Shown here: piece after piece, positions 42,444-52,514 of the stretch
How positions within the stretch are numbered: position 1 is the stretch's first letter
Layout: the number at the start of each line of letters is the position of its first letter
Assembly: GCA_031291325.1 (NCBI GenBank)
Contig: JARLJG010000028.1
Coordinates: forward strand, 1 to 64,000
Source: Burkholderiaceae bacterium
GTDB taxonomy: Bacteria; Pseudomonadota; Gammaproteobacteria; Burkholderiales; Burkholderiaceae_D
Direction: 5' to 3'
Length of the DNA stretch: 64,000 nucleotides
Notes under the pieces: model-generated
What the model was told of the DNA's origin: nothing
Seen by the model: the letters and a program-made list of their open reading frames with translations, nothing else
The model's database searches: none
Position numbers and translations under genes: made by a program

Positions 42444-43468
42444 ATCACCTTGGCGCGTGTCAGGTCGTGGATATGCAGCGCGCCGACCAATTTGCCGCTG
42501 TCATCGGCCACCAGCAACTGGTTGATGCGGAATTCTTCCATGATATGCACGGCATCGACGGCGAGCTGATCGGGGCCGATGGTGCGCGGATTCGCATGCA
42601 TCACGTCGGCAATCTTCAACTTGCTGAAGTCTTGCACTTCCTCGATCAGGCGGCGCAGGTCGCCGTCGGTAAACACGCCGACGGCATGAAAATCCTGGTC
42701 GACCACCGCCGTCATCGCCATGCCTTTTTTCGTGATTTCCAGCAAGGCGGCGGACAAGGAAGTGTCGGCAGTGACTGCCGGGATCGCGTCGCCGCTGCGC
42801 ATGATGTCGCGCACATGTGTCAACAGGCGGCGGCCCAGCGCACCGCCGGGGTGCGAGCGGGCAAAATCCTCTTCCTTGAAGCCGTGCGCGTCGAGCAGGG
42901 CGACTGCAAGCGCATCGCCCACCGCCAGCGTCGCGGTGGTGCTGGCGGTCGGCGCCAGATTGAGCGGGCAAGCTTCCTTGTCGACGCTGACATCCAGATG
43001 CACGTTGGCCAATTGCGCCAGGCTCGATGCCGGATTGCCGGTCATCGCAATCAATTTTGCGCCCATGCGCTTGATGATCGGCACGATCGCCAGCAATTCA
43101 GCGGTTTCGCCGGAATTGGAAATGGCGACAAAGGCATCGCGCTCGGTCACCATGCCAAGATCGCCGTGCGCTGCTTCGGCTGGATGCACGAATAGCGCCG
43201 GGGTGCCGGTCGAAGCCAGCGTGGCGGCGATCTTGCGCGCGATATGGCCGGACTTGCCGATCCCGGAGACGACCACGCGGCCATCGCACTGCAGCAATAA
43301 CGCGATGGCCTGCGCGAAAGTCTGATCCTGGCTGCGCGCCAGCCTTTGCTTGATCGCTAAGATCGCATCGGCTTCGATTTGCAAGGTCTGCAGCGCGAGT
43401 TCGACCGCGCGCGCAGCGTGTTTGCCGTCAAAAAGATTGGGCGTGAAATTTGCATGGGGTACACTCAT
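42440..43468 (-). CDS. kdsD: Arabinose-5-phosphate isomerase (SIS and CBS domains)
   Basis: VVVSGIGKSGHIARKIAATLASTGTPALFVHPAEAAHGDLG; two CBS domains. Confidence 0.95.
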   Translation of the reverse strand: MSVPHANFTPNLFDGKHAARAVELALQTLQIEADAILAIKQRLARSQDQTFAQAIALLLQCDGRVVVSGIGKSGHIARKIAATLASTGTPALFVHPAEAAHGDLGMVTERDAFVAISNSGETAELLAIVPIIKRMGAKLIAMTGNPASSLAQLANVHLDVSVDKEACPLNLAPTASTTATLAVGDALAVALLDAHGFKEEDFARSHPGGALGRRLLTHVRDIMRSGDAIPAVTADTSLSAALLEITKKGMAMTAVVDQDFHAVGVFTDGDLRRLIEEVQDFSKLKIADVMHANPRTIGPDQLAVDAVHIMEEFRINQLLVADDSGKLVGALHIHDLTRAKVI

Positions 43469-43585
43469 GCCCAAAGTATAAACGAAAACCCCGATCAAAA
43501 AAATGACAAAGCAAAAAACTTGCCAGATGCTATATTATTGTTTTTTGGAAAGATGCAAAAATATTATTTGAAAGATTGAGTACAC

Positions 43586-45565
43586 ATGTTCTCGCCTCTT
43601 GAACTCACGCTATTGTTATTGGGCGCCGCAGTCCTCGGGGTGGTGGCCTTCCGCATGCTGCATCTGCCGCCGATGTTGGGTTATCTGGTGGTCGGCGTGT
43701 TGATCGGCCCGTTCGGCTTCGGCTTGGCGCAAGACAATCAAACCACGCACACGCTGGCCGAATTCGGCATCGTGTTCCTGATGTTTTCGATCGGGCTGGA
43801 ATTTTCGCTGCCCAAGCTGTCGTCGATGCGGCGCACCGTGTTCGGCCTGGGCATGGCGCAGGTGGTCGTCACGCTGGTGGCGACCATGCTGTTCGGCTGG
43901 GCCTTGGCCTACCTGTTGCCCAGCGTAACCGATATCAGTTGGCAAGCCGCGTTCGCACTGGGCGGCGCGATGGCCATGTCGTCCACTGCGATCGTGTCGA
44001 AACTGCTGACCGAGCGCATGGAACTCGAAAGCGAGCACGGACGGCGCATCATCGGCATTTTGCTGTTCCAGGATTTGGCGCTGGTGCCATTGCTGATCGT
44101 GGTGCCGGCGCTCGCGCACCCGCACGGCACGCTGGCCGTCGATCTGGCGTGGGCGGCGTTGAAGGCGGTCCTTGTGCTGGTGCTCTTGCTGTATCTCGGA
44201 CAAAAGCTGATACGCGGCTGGCTCAACATCGTGGTGCGCCGCCGCTCGCAGGAATTGTTCATGCTCAACCTGCTGTTGATTACCCTGGGCGCCGCCTGGA
44301 TCACCGAACGCGCCGGCCTGTCGCTGGCCTTGGGCGCGTTCGTGGCCGGCATGCTGATCTCGGAAACCGAATACAAGCACCAGGTGGAAGAAGATATCAA
44401 GTCCTTCCGCGATGTCTTGCTGGGCCTGTTTTTCATCACCATCGGCATGTTGCTCAACGCCGCCATGGTGGCGCAGCACTGGTGGCTGATCCTGTTGCTG
44501 GTGGCCGGGCCGATCTTGCTGAAATTTGCGGTCATCACGGCGCTCGCCAAATTGTTCGGCGCTTCCACCGGGATCGCCTTGCGCACCGGCTTGGCGCTGG
44601 CGCAGGCCGGCGAATTCGGCTTCGTGCTGATGAACCAGATGGGCGGCTTGAAAATGATCGACCCGCTGCTGATGCAACTGGTGTTGGCCTCGATGGTGAT
44701 CTCGATGCTGCTGGCGCCGTTCATCATCGCCAAGTCGGACGCCATCGTGCTCAAGCTATCGGCCAACGAATGGATGATGCAATCGCTGGCCTTGACGCAG
44801 ATCGCCACGCGCACCATGTCGACCCAGAAGCATGTAATTATCGCCGGCTTCGGACGCAGCGGCCAAAACCTGGCGAAGCTTCTGGAAGAAGAGGGCATCG
44901 CCTACCAGGCGCTCGACCTCGACCCGGATCGCGTGCGCAGCGCGCAGGCGGCGGGCGCCCAGGTTTCCTACGGCGACGCCGCCCGGCGCGAGAGCCTGAA
45001 GGCCGCCGGCATCCATCGCGCAGCGGCGATGGTGATTACCTATGCCGACACGCAAGCAGCGGTAAAGACGCTGCATTTCGCGCATGAAATCGCGCCGTCG
45101 CTGCCGGTAATCGTGCGCAGCCACGACGACAGCGATCTCGACAAGTTGCGCAAGGCCGGCGCCACCGAGGTCGTGCCGGAAGCCCTCGAAGGCGGCCTGA
45201 TGCTGGCCTCGCACGCGCTGGTGATGATGGGCGTGCCGTTGCGGCGCGTGGTGCATCGCGTGCAAGAGGCGCGTGACGAACGCTACGCATCCTTGCGCGG
45301 CTATTTTCACGGCGTCGGCGATGCCGATGACGACGAAGAGCAAACCCGTCTGCTTTCGGTGCCGGTCAACGAAGCGGCCAAAGCGGTCGGCAAAACGCTC
45401 GCCGCGCTGCGCCTGGAAGAGCTTGGCGCAGAAGCGATTGCGATCCGGCGCGGCAAGGCCAGTATCGAAGCGAGCGCCGCAACAACCTTGCAAGCCGGCG
45501 ATATCGTCGTGCTGCGCGGGCCGACCGAGGCGGTGGCGCGGGCGGAGGCGCGGTTGCTCAAGTGA
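43586..45565 (+). CDS. Kef-type K+/H+ antiporter (monovalent cation:proton antiporter-2 family)
   Basis: 659 aa: Na+/H+ exchanger TM domain, TrkA-N (VIIAGFGRSGQNLAKLL), TrkA-C. Confidence 0.9.
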   Translation: MFSPLELTLLLLGAAVLGVVAFRMLHLPPMLGYLVVGVLIGPFGFGLAQDNQTTHTLAEFGIVFLMFSIGLEFSLPKLSSMRRTVFGLGMAQVVVTLVATMLFGWALAYLLPSVTDISWQAAFALGGAMAMSSTAIVSKLLTERMELESEHGRRIIGILLFQDLALVPLLIVVPALAHPHGTLAVDLAWAALKAVLVLVLLLYLGQKLIRGWLNIVVRRRSQELFMLNLLLITLGAAWITERAGLSLALGAFVAGMLISETEYKHQVEEDIKSFRDVLLGLFFITIGMLLNAAMVAQHWWLILLLVAGPILLKFAVITALAKLFGASTGIALRTGLALAQAGEFGFVLMNQMGGLKMIDPLLMQLVLASMVISMLLAPFIIAKSDAIVLKLSANEWMMQSLALTQIATRTMSTQKHVIIAGFGRSGQNLAKLLEEEGIAYQALDLDPDRVRSAQAAGAQVSYGDAARRESLKAAGIHRAAAMVITYADTQAAVKTLHFAHEIAPSLPVIVRSHDDSDLDKLRKAGATEVVPEALEGGLMLASHALVMMGVPLRRVVHRVQEARDERYASLRGYFHGVGDADDDEEQTRLLSVPVNEAAKAVGKTLAALRLEELGAEAIAIRRGKASIEASAATTLQAGDIVVLRGPTEAVARAEARLLK

Positions 45566-45577
45566 CGGTGAGAATCA

Positions 45578-45614
45578 GTACGTTGGGCACATAGGCGTGT
45601 CCACCCAAAACTAG
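45578..45614. repeat. GTGGGCAC-type REP-like element, copy A
   Basis: GTACGTTGGGCACATAGGCGTGTCCACCCAAAACTAG; 29/37 identical to copy B; contains the DUF4145 stop codon. Confidence 0.75.
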
Positions 45615-46204
45615 GAAGCGGCTTTTTTACGTGCCACATATCGTTCGTATTTCTCTGATAGAGTGTATACGTAGTCGAAAATGGCGATCGTAAAGTCGAT
45701 GATGTCTTGCGCATTTTCCTTGGTCGTCTCTTCCTCGGACGCATGAGCACCGATGTTTCGTTCTTTCCTCAGGGCTTCCGCCCAATCGAACAAACGTTCA
45801 TCGATAATTGCCTTCGCTTTTAACTCGGCAATACCTTTGCCGATCATGTGATTGCCAGTTTTTTCCTTTATTAGATGTTCCAGTGCCTTACCGCAAAGAA
45901 CCGCAGCGGCAGAATAGATGCCGTGCGATAGGCATTTCTGAGCATCTTTAATATCGCGGCGCGCTGCCTGAGGAATTGCGGCACTTATGTCGGTAGCAGT
46001 TGGTGTAGGCCAGATACGCTCGGCAGTAGACCATCCCCAATTATTGAGTTCGTCCAGATATGGTTCGGACGAACCGAAAAGGGGATTATGGCATGACGGA
46101 CATTCGACAAGGAAGAACGCCGGCTCACCATTTACCCATGAATTTACTTTCGCCTTGACCCTGACAACACAGTGTGGACAGTCGATGACAATTTCGTGGG
46201 CCAT
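45611..46204 (-). CDS. DUF4145-type protein with N-terminal zinc ribbon and HEPN-like motif
   Basis: CPHC...CPSC; C-terminal AALRKERNIGAHA containing R-N-x3-H typical of HEPN/DUF4145. Confidence 0.7.
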   Translation of the reverse strand: MAHEIVIDCPHCVVRVKAKVNSWVNGEPAFFLVECPSCHNPLFGSSEPYLDELNNWGWSTAERIWPTPTATDISAAIPQAARRDIKDAQKCLSHGIYSAAAVLCGKALEHLIKEKTGNHMIGKGIAELKAKAIIDERLFDWAEALRKERNIGAHASEEETTKENAQDIIDFTIAIFDYVYTLSEKYERYVARKKAAS

Positions 46205-46217
46205 AATAAGTTCGCTG

Positions 46218-46258
46218 GTGGCAGCTAACTAATAGGTAAATGGTGAACATGCTGCCAC
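46218..46258. promoter_or_regulatory. Inverted repeat upstream of the DUF4145 gene
   Basis: GTGGCAGC-N25-GCTGCCAC, 14 bp before the start codon. Confidence 0.45.
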
Positions 46259-46277
46259 GATAACTCGTTCAGAGTTT

Positions 46278-46314
46278 GTAGAGTGGGCACAAACGCGTGC
46301 CCACCTGAAACTAG
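46278..46314. repeat. GTGGGCAC-type REP-like element, copy B
   Basis: GTAGAGTGGGCACAAACGCGTGCCCACCTGAAACTAG; perfect GTGGGCAC/GTGCCCAC stem; contains the antitoxin-like gene stop codon. Confidence 0.8.
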
Positions 46315-46514
46315 CCCGCCAGAGTACGGGCAGCATTCTCGCGGCGTTTTTGATCGATAACGGCTTGAATTTCAGCCATCACTTGGTCATGGGGAATTAG
46401 TGGGCTATCGTCGACCAAAGATTCTTGAACCTTGGCGCGAAACCAACGGTCATACGATTCCGCTTGCTCGACAGTATCGAATTCGGAAACTATTGGAGAG
46501 AGTGCAGTAGTCAT
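46311..46514 (-). CDS. PaaA2/RelB-like antitoxin (stability determinant family)
   Basis: ALSPIVSEFDTVEQAESYDRWFRAKVQESLVDDSPLIPHDQVMAEIQ resembles the PaaA2 antitoxin family from memory. Confidence 0.65.
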   Translation of the reverse strand: MTTALSPIVSEFDTVEQAESYDRWFRAKVQESLVDDSPLIPHDQVMAEIQAVIDQKRRENAARTLAG

Positions 46515-46534
46515 GCTGTGTAGATTAGCATAAT

Positions 46535-46556
46535 TTTCCGTGACACATAACGGAAA
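46535..46556. promoter_or_regulatory. Candidate antitoxin operator
   Basis: TTTCCGT-N8-ACGGAAA, 20 bp upstream of the antitoxin-like start. Confidence 0.5.
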
Positions 46557-46582
46557 TTGAAATAGACAAAAGCTATCGAAAA

Positions 46583-46611
46583 GTGTGGCAGAGATACGCG
46601 CTTATGCCCAC
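46583..46611. repeat. Degenerate GTGGGCAC-type element, copy C (reverse orientation)
   Basis: Minus strand GTGGGCATAAGCGCGTATCTCTGCCACAC, shares GTGGGCA(C/T)AA(A/G)CGCGT with copy B; starts a few bp after the acyP stop. Confidence 0.5.
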
Positions 46612-46617
46612 TTTCGA

Positions 46618-46896
46618 TTAATGCGTTTCCAAAATCACGAATTGCCGTTGCGCAGAAAAATCCTCATCCGATTCGACAATGCTGACGCGCTCGACGCGGG
46701 CGGCAGGCGGCCCGCGCTTGGCCCAGGTCACGATGGCGTCGATTGCTTCGACCTCGCCATGCACGCATGCCTCCACCGCGCCATTGCGCAAGTTGCGCAC
46801 CCAGCCGGTCAGGCCAAGCGCGCTGGCCGCTTCGGCGAACGAATAGCGGTAGCCGACACCCTGCACCCGCCCTTCGATGGTCAAGCGTTTAGCCAT
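46618..46896 (-). CDS. acyP: Acylphosphatase
   Basis: GRVQGVGYRYSFAEAASALGLTGWVRNLRNGAVEA. Confidence 0.95.
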   Translation of the reverse strand: MAKRLTIEGRVQGVGYRYSFAEAASALGLTGWVRNLRNGAVEACVHGEVEAIDAIVTWAKRGPPAARVERVSIVESDEDFSAQRQFVILETH

Positions 46897-46909
46897 GTTA
46901 GTCTCGCAA

Positions 46910-49762
46910 TCAAGCAGACTTCAGCAGCGGCGCCAGATATTTTCCAGTCACGCTCTTCGGGTTCTTGGCAACCTGTTCCGGCGTCCCGGTCGCAATGATC
47001 TGGCCGCCGCCGGCGCCGCCTTCCGGGCCGAGGTCGATCAGCCAGTCGGCGGTTTTGATGACGTCCAGGTTATGCTCGATGATGACCACCGTATTGCCCT
47101 GGTCACGCAGGCGGTGGATCACCGTCAGCAGCAAGTCGATATCGTGGAAATGCAAGCCGGTGGTCGGTTCGTCGAGGATGTACAAGGTGCGGCCGGTATC
47201 GCGCTTGGATAGCTCCAGCGACAATTTCACCCGCTGCGCTTCGCCGCCGGAGAGCGTGGTCGCGCTTTGGCCGAGGCGGATATAGCCGAGGCCGACGTCC
47301 AGCAGCGTGTGCAGCTTGCGCGCGATGACGGGAACGGGCTTGAAGAATTCGTGCGCTTCTTCGACTGTCATCTCCAATACTTCGGTGATGTTCTTGCCCT
47401 TGTACAGCACTTCCAGGGTTTCGCGGTTGTAGCGCTTGCCGTGGCAGACGTCGCACGGCACGTAGACATCCGGCAAAAAGTGCATTTCCACCTTGATGAC
47501 GCCGTCGCCCTGGCAGGCTTCGCAGCGTCCGCCCTTGACGTTGAAGGAGAAACGGCCGGCGCTGTAGCCGCGCTCCTTGGCGGTCGGCACGGTGGAAAAC
47601 AAATCGCGGATCGGCGTAAACAAGCCGGTGTAGGTGGCGGGATTGGAGCGCGGCGTGCGGCCGATCGGCGCCTGGTCGACCGAAATGACTTTGTCGAAAT
47701 GTTCGAGGCCGCTGATCGAATCGTACGCCGCCGGCTCCGCTTGCGAGCCGTACAGGTGGCGCGCGGCGGCGTGATACAGCGTGTCATTGACCAGCGTCGA
47801 TTTGCCCGAGCCGGAAACGCCGGTCACGCAGGTCAGCAAGCCGACCGGCAATTCCAGCGTGACGTGCTTCAAGTTGTTGCCGCTGGCGCCGGTAATGACG
47901 AACTTGCGTTCCGGCGCGAAGGCGACGCGCTTCTTCGGCAGCGCAATCTTCAGCGTGCCGTTCAGGTATTGCGCGGTCAGCGATTTCTTGTTTTTCAAGA
48001 TATCCTTGAGCGTGCCCTGGGCAATGATTTCGCCGCCATGCACGCCCGCGCCCAGCCCCATGTCGACCACGAAATCGGCGCAGCGGATCGCGTCTTCGTC
48101 ATGCTCGACCACCAGCACGCTATTGCCGATGTCGCGCAAATGCTTCAAGGTGGTAATCAGGCGGTCGTTGTCGCGCTGGTGCAAGCCGATGGAAGGCTCA
48201 TCCAGCACATACATCACGCCGGTCAAGCCGGAGCCGATTTGCGACGCCAGCCGGATGCGCTGCGCCTCGCCGCCCGACAAGGTGTCGGCGCTGCGGTCGA
48301 GCGACAGGTAATCGAGGCCGACGTTGTTCAGGAACTTCAGGCGCGAGACGATTTCCTTGACGATGCGGTCGGCAATTTCGCGCTTGGCGCCGGTCAACTT
48401 CAAGGTCTCGAAAAAGCGCAGCGTCTCGCGCAAGGGCGTGGCCGCGACTTCGTAAATCGCGCGCTCCTGCGTGCCGCTGCCGACCTTGACGAAGCGCGCC
48501 TCGATGCGCAGGCGGTTGCCCTGGCAGGACGGGCATTCCTTCTTGTTGATGAACTTCGCCAACTCTTCCTTGACCGCGATGGAATCGGTTTCGCGGTAGC
48601 GGCGCTGCAGGTTATTCACCACACCTTCGAACGTATGTTCGCGCACCACCGCACGGCCGCGTTCGTTGATATAGGTAAACGGAATGGTTTGCCGGCCCGA
48701 GCCGAACAACACCGCGTCCTGCGCCTTCGCAGGCAGTTTTTCAAACGGCTGGTCGAGGTCGAACTGATAAAACTCGGCCAGATTCGTCAACATCTGGAAA
48801 TAGAATTGATTGCGCCGGTCCCAGCCCTTGACCGCGCCGCTGGCCAGCGACAAATTGGGGAAGGCGACCACCCGTTTCGGGTCGAAGAATTCGATATGGC
48901 CGAGGCCGTCGCATTCCGGGCAGGCGCCCATCGGATTGTTGAACGAAAACAGGCGCGGCTCCAATTCCTGCAACGAATAGCCGCAAATCGGGCAGGCGAA
49001 TTTATTGGAGAACAAGTGTTCGGTGCCGCTATCCATTTCCACCGCGATTGCCCGCCCTTCGGCCAGGCGCAGGCACGTCTCGAAGCTTTCCGCCAGGCGT
49101 TGCTTCATGTCGGCCTTGACCTTCAAGCGGTCGACCACGACATCGATGGTGTGTTTTTCGGTCTTCTTGAGTTTCGGCAAATCGTCGGCTTCGACGATGC
49201 GCGCCTTGGCCGTGCCGCTTTGCACGCGGAAGCGAATAAATCCCTGCGCCTGCATATGCTCGAACAAATCGACATGCTCGCCCTTGCGATTGGCTACCAC
49301 CGGCGCCAGGATCATCAACTTGGTCTCATCCGGCAGCGCCAGCGCCGCATCCACCATTTGCGAAACCGATTGCGCGGCCAGCGGATTTTCCGGGTGATCC
49401 GGGCAGTACGGCGTGCCGACCCGCGCATATAGCAAGCGCAGGTAATCGTGGATTTCGGTCACCGTGCCGACCGTCGAGCGCGGATTGTGCGAAGTCGCCT
49501 TTTGCTCGATGGAAATGGCGGGCGACAAGCCTTCGATCAAATCGACATCCGGCTTTTCCATCAATTGCAGGAACTGGCGCGCATAGGACGACAGCGATTC
49601 GACATAACGCCGCTGCCCTTCCGCATACAAGGTATCGAACGCCAGCGAAGACTTGCCGGAGCCGGACAACCCGGTAATGACCACCAGCTTGTTGCGCGGC
49701 AAATCCAGATTGATGTTCTTGAGGTTGTGCGTGCGCGCACCGCGAATTCGAATTTCTTCCAT
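46910..49762 (-). CDS. uvrA: Excinuclease ABC subunit UvrA
   Basis: 950 aa, [65 protein letters not shown]. Confidence 0.98.
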   Translation of the reverse strand: MEEIRIRGARTHNLKNINLDLPRNKLVVITGLSGSGKSSLAFDTLYAEGQRRYVESLSSYARQFLQLMEKPDVDLIEGLSPAISIEQKATSHNPRSTVGTVTEIHDYLRLLYARVGTPYCPDHPENPLAAQSVSQMVDAALALPDETKLMILAPVVANRKGEHVDLFEHMQAQGFIRFRVQSGTAKARIVEADDLPKLKKTEKHTIDVVVDRLKVKADMKQRLAESFETCLRLAEGRAIAVEMDSGTEHLFSNKFACPICGYSLQELEPRLFSFNNPMGACPECDGLGHIEFFDPKRVVAFPNLSLASGAVKGWDRRNQFYFQMLTNLAEFYQFDLDQPFEKLPAKAQDAVLFGSGRQTIPFTYINERGRAVVREHTFEGVVNNLQRRYRETDSIAVKEELAKFINKKECPSCQGNRLRIEARFVKVGSGTQERAIYEVAATPLRETLRFFETLKLTGAKREIADRIVKEIVSRLKFLNNVGLDYLSLDRSADTLSGGEAQRIRLASQIGSGLTGVMYVLDEPSIGLHQRDNDRLITTLKHLRDIGNSVLVVEHDEDAIRCADFVVDMGLGAGVHGGEIIAQGTLKDILKNKKSLTAQYLNGTLKIALPKKRVAFAPERKFVITGASGNNLKHVTLELPVGLLTCVTGVSGSGKSTLVNDTLYHAAARHLYGSQAEPAAYDSISGLEHFDKVISVDQAPIGRTPRSNPATYTGLFTPIRDLFSTVPTAKERGYSAGRFSFNVKGGRCEACQGDGVIKVEMHFLPDVYVPCDVCHGKRYNRETLEVLYKGKNITEVLEMTVEEAHEFFKPVPVIARKLHTLLDVGLGYIRLGQSATTLSGGEAQRVKLSLELSKRDTGRTLYILDEPTTGLHFHDIDLLLTVIHRLRDQGNTVVIIEHNLDVIKTADWLIDLGPEGGAGGGQIIATGTPEQVAKNPKSVTGKYLAPLLKSA

Positions 49763-50188
49763 GAACTGCTTTCAGCGTAATCTTTTGCGCAATTTTTTGC
49801 GCAATTTTTGCGACATTGTGAGTTTGTTGCCGGGCCGCGCAGTCCGCAAGGATTGGAGCAAGCGGCGTTGTCGGAAACGTCATTTGACGTCGCCGACGGG
49901 TCAACCTGCTACTATAGCGGCTTTTGCGGCTTGCCGTGTCGTTGTCGAACGCCGAGCGGCAATTGCGGACGCGATTCCGCGTTCGTTTGTTGCTGGATGG
50001 AATGTATCGTGGCATGAATGCCAACTTCCAATTTCGGCGAAAAATAATCCGGCAGGCGACGGTCCATGCGTCATTGCGGCGGGTATGCTGTCATATAATT
50101 GCGGCTAATGTAAAAAATCCAGCGTACAAGAAAGTCGGCGCGTCGCGGCCAGGACAAGGCTGCCGTAGTTCAATAGGAGAAAACAGGA

Positions 50189-50677
50189 ATGGCATCGGTC
50201 AACAAAGTAATTATCGTCGGCAATCTCGGACGCGACCCCGAAACGCGCTATATGCCCAATGGCGAGGCGGTTACCAACATCGCGGTCGCCACGACCGAAA
50301 GCTGGAAAGACAAGTCCACCGGCGAGAAAAAAGAGATCACCGAATGGCATCGCATCACGTTTTACCGGAAATTGGCCGAGATTGCCGGCCAGTATCTGAA
50401 AAAAGGCTCGCAAGTCTACGTCGAGGGACGTTTGCAGACCCGCAAATGGACCGACAAGGAAAATATCGAGCGCTACACCACCGAAATCATCGCCGATACC
50501 ATGCAAATGCTGGGTAGCCGTCAAGGCATGGGCGGCGGCAATGTCGGCCCGGACGACGATTACGGCAACGGCGGCAATGCGCCCGCGCCACGCCAGAGCG
50601 CGGCGCCGGCAGCACGTCCGGCGCCATCCAAGCCGGCGCCGAACTTCAGCGATATGGATGACGATATTCCATTCTGA
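50189..50677 (+). CDS. ssb: Single-stranded DNA-binding protein
   Basis: [31 protein letters not shown]... acidic tail MDDDIPF; divergent from uvrA. Confidence 0.98.
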   Translation: MASVNKVIIVGNLGRDPETRYMPNGEAVTNIAVATTESWKDKSTGEKKEITEWHRITFYRKLAEIAGQYLKKGSQVYVEGRLQTRKWTDKENIERYTTEIIADTMQMLGSRQGMGGGNVGPDDDYGNGGNAPAPRQSAAPAARPAPSKPAPNFSDMDDDIPF

Positions 50678-50712
50678 GAGCCACCAACGAGAAAATTGTT
50701 GCGTTTCCCTCC

Positions 50713-50738
50713 AAAACCCGCATGCGTGCGGGTTTTTT
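50713..50738 (+). terminator. Rho-independent terminator after ssb
   Basis: AAAACCCGCATGCGTGCGGGTTTTTT. Confidence 0.9.
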
Positions 50739-50776
50739 CATTTTTGGCACCATCAAAAAAGTGGTAATTTGGCAAA

Positions 50777-50974
50777 TTCCAACTGGGTATCGAAGCGTTG
50801 TACAAAAAGCCCAACACCAGCAAGCGGCATCCGGCTCATGCGATCTACCCCTGCTTGCTGCGCAACACCAATATGAACCGGCCCAACCAAGTGTTCGCGG
50901 CGGATATTACCTCTATCCCGATGAAGCGAGGCTCCGTCTACCTTCGCATCGTGTTTTGTTTCAGCAGCGCATAA
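50777..50974 (+). pseudogene. IS3-family transposase (OrfB, rve) remnant
   Basis: FQLGIEALYKKPNTSKRHPAHAIYPCLLRNTNMNRPNQVFAADITSIPMKRGSVYLRIVFCFSSA*, truncated at both ends; not in the ORF track. Confidence 0.85.
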
Positions 50975-51011
50975 CCATGAATTCAAAAATCCAGTTCTCA
51001 TGGACTAGGGT

Positions 51012-52514
51012 CTAGCGAACACATGTCACGAAGAGGGAGAAAGTTGCGCCGTTGAACGCGTTGACGTAGTCGTCGCTCAGGTGGACGTTGTAGTAGTTGC
51101 CGCCACCAGCGTACGTCGACGACCAAGTGTAGCTCCTCCACCAACCCTGACCGTTCAACGCCCCCGAGTTATACAAGGCATCCATTTCGGCTTCCGTCGG
51201 CAGCCTCAAACCCATGCCGCTACAAAACGTGTTCGCGTCCGGCCATGTATATAGGCTGCTCCACGACCACACCGGCGTCCAGATCAGCCCACCTTCATTA
51301 ACGTACCCGCTTGCTTGTGTAACGGCTATGCGGCCCTCGTTGTTCAATATAGAGAATGTGCTGCCGCCGACGTATTGAAGCTCGATGGCATCGTATTGTC
51401 CGCCGCTTAACGTGCCGGCCGTCCAGGCCCAAGGGCTGCCGCCAATGTTTGCCGTGATGATGGATTGCTGGTAGGGCGAGGAGTTCAAGGCAATTGTCCA
51501 GCCCCCCGATCCGACACCGTTGACCTGGATGATATCCCCTACGGCGGGCGAGCTTGGTAGCGTGATCGTGACCATGGAGGAGTTGTCCGCCATATATCCT
51601 GTGTTCGATACGGCCTGCACTGATGTGGACTGCACGTCCACCCAGGTAATTCCAGGCCCGGCGGGCCCGGTTGCTCCCGTGGCGCCGTTGCAAACGTAGG
51701 TTGTGAAGGTGACTTCACTCGGATCAAGCACGCCGTTGCTATTGGTGTCGAGGCCGGAGGTAACCTTGATGCCGCCGTACGTGCAGTTCGCTCCTGCCGG
51801 TTCGGAAACAATGGACTCGAGCGTGTTAATCCCATTAGTACCGGTTGCTCCGGTTGACCCCGTGGCTCCGGTTGCCCCGGTCGCCCCCGTTGCTCCAGTT
51901 GCGCCGGTTGACCCCGTTGCTCCGGTCGCCCCCGTTGCGCCGGTTGCCCCGGCCGCTCCCGTTGCTCCCGTTGCTCCCGTTGCTCCGGCGGGGCCGGTTG
52001 CCCCAGTGGCGCCGTTGCAGATGTAGGTAGACGAAGTCACTTCGGAATTGTCGAGAATGCCGTTGCCGTTCGTATCCAACCCCGCGCTCACTTTCTCGCC
52101 GCCAGCGGCGCAGTTCGCCCCCGGCGCTTCGGTCGTAACGGCTACCAGCGCGTTGAGGCCGCCAGATCCGCTGGCGCCCTTGGCTCCGTTCGTGCCGTTG
52201 GTTCCATTTGCGCCGTTGCAGACATACTGCGTGTTGCTAACCTCCGAGGGATCAAGGACGCCGTTGCCATTGGTGTCTACGCCAGACTCTACGGTGATGC
52301 CGCCGTTCGGACAGGAAGCGCTCGGCGCACTATTGAGCGTTAGGAACACGACCGAATTCTTGGCAGTCCCTGCGATGCTCCCGGAAGAAGGCGTCGTCAC
52401 CGAGCCGCTGCTCGCAGTTGTGCTTCCGCCTCCGCACGCGCCTAACAACGTTGCGACCGCGATCGTCGCAAGCAGATCCCAGATGCAAACGAAAAGGCAA
52501 CGTCTGAAGTTCAT
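51012..52514 (-). CDS. Collagen-like (G-A-T)n repeat lipoprotein with EF-hand-like repeats and C-terminal DUF1566-like domain
   Basis: Lipobox LLGACGGGS; three [15 protein letters not shown]...YVCNG modules; long GATGATG tract; [19 protein letters not shown]...[12 protein letters not shown]. Confidence 0.85.
   Translation of the reverse strand: MNFRRCLFVCIWDLLATIAVATLLGACGGGSTTASSGSVTTPSSGSIAGTAKNSVVFLTLNSAPSASCPNGGITVESGVDTNGNGVLDPSEVSNTQYVCNGANGTNGTNGAKGASGSGGLNALVAVTTEAPGANCAAGGEKVSAGLDTNGNGILDNSEVTSSTYICNGATGATGPAGATGATGATGAAGATGATGATGATGSTGATGATGATGATGATGSTGATGTNGINTLESIVSEPAGANCTYGGIKVTSGLDTNSNGVLDPSEVTFTTYVCNGATGATGPAGPGITWVDVQSTSVQAVSNTGYMADNSSMVTITLPSSPAVGDIIQVNGVGSGGWTIALNSSPYQQSIITANIGGSPWAWTAGTLSGGQYDAIELQYVGGSTFSILNNEGRIAVTQASGYVNEGGLIWTPVWSWSSLYTWPDANTFCSGMGLRLPTEAEMDALYNSGALNGQGWWRSYTWSSTYAGGGNYYNVHLSDDYVNAFNGATFSLFVTCVR
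51842..52013 (-). repeat. Tandem 9-bp-based repeat encoding Gly-Ala-Thr collagen triplets
   Basis: Repeated (GTTGCTCCC)-like 9-mers on + strand, encoding GATGATGATG on - strand. Confidence 0.85.

Noticed and set aside
47267-49432. 721-aa plus-strand ORF opposite uvrA
   Set aside because: Antisense shadow of a highly conserved gene; no domain recognised.
49783-49815. Tandem TTTTGCGCAA-like repeats upstream of uvrA
   Set aside because: Only about three short imperfect units; no LexA-type palindrome recognised; not enough to call a regulatory element.
51842-52013. Possible CRISPR-like or minisatellite array
   Set aside because: Contiguous 9-bp in-frame codon repeats without spacers; explained by Gly-Ala-Thr coding.
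51703-52026. Plus-strand ORF rich in [10 protein letters not shown]
   Set aside because: Antisense translation of the collagen-like tandem repeat.
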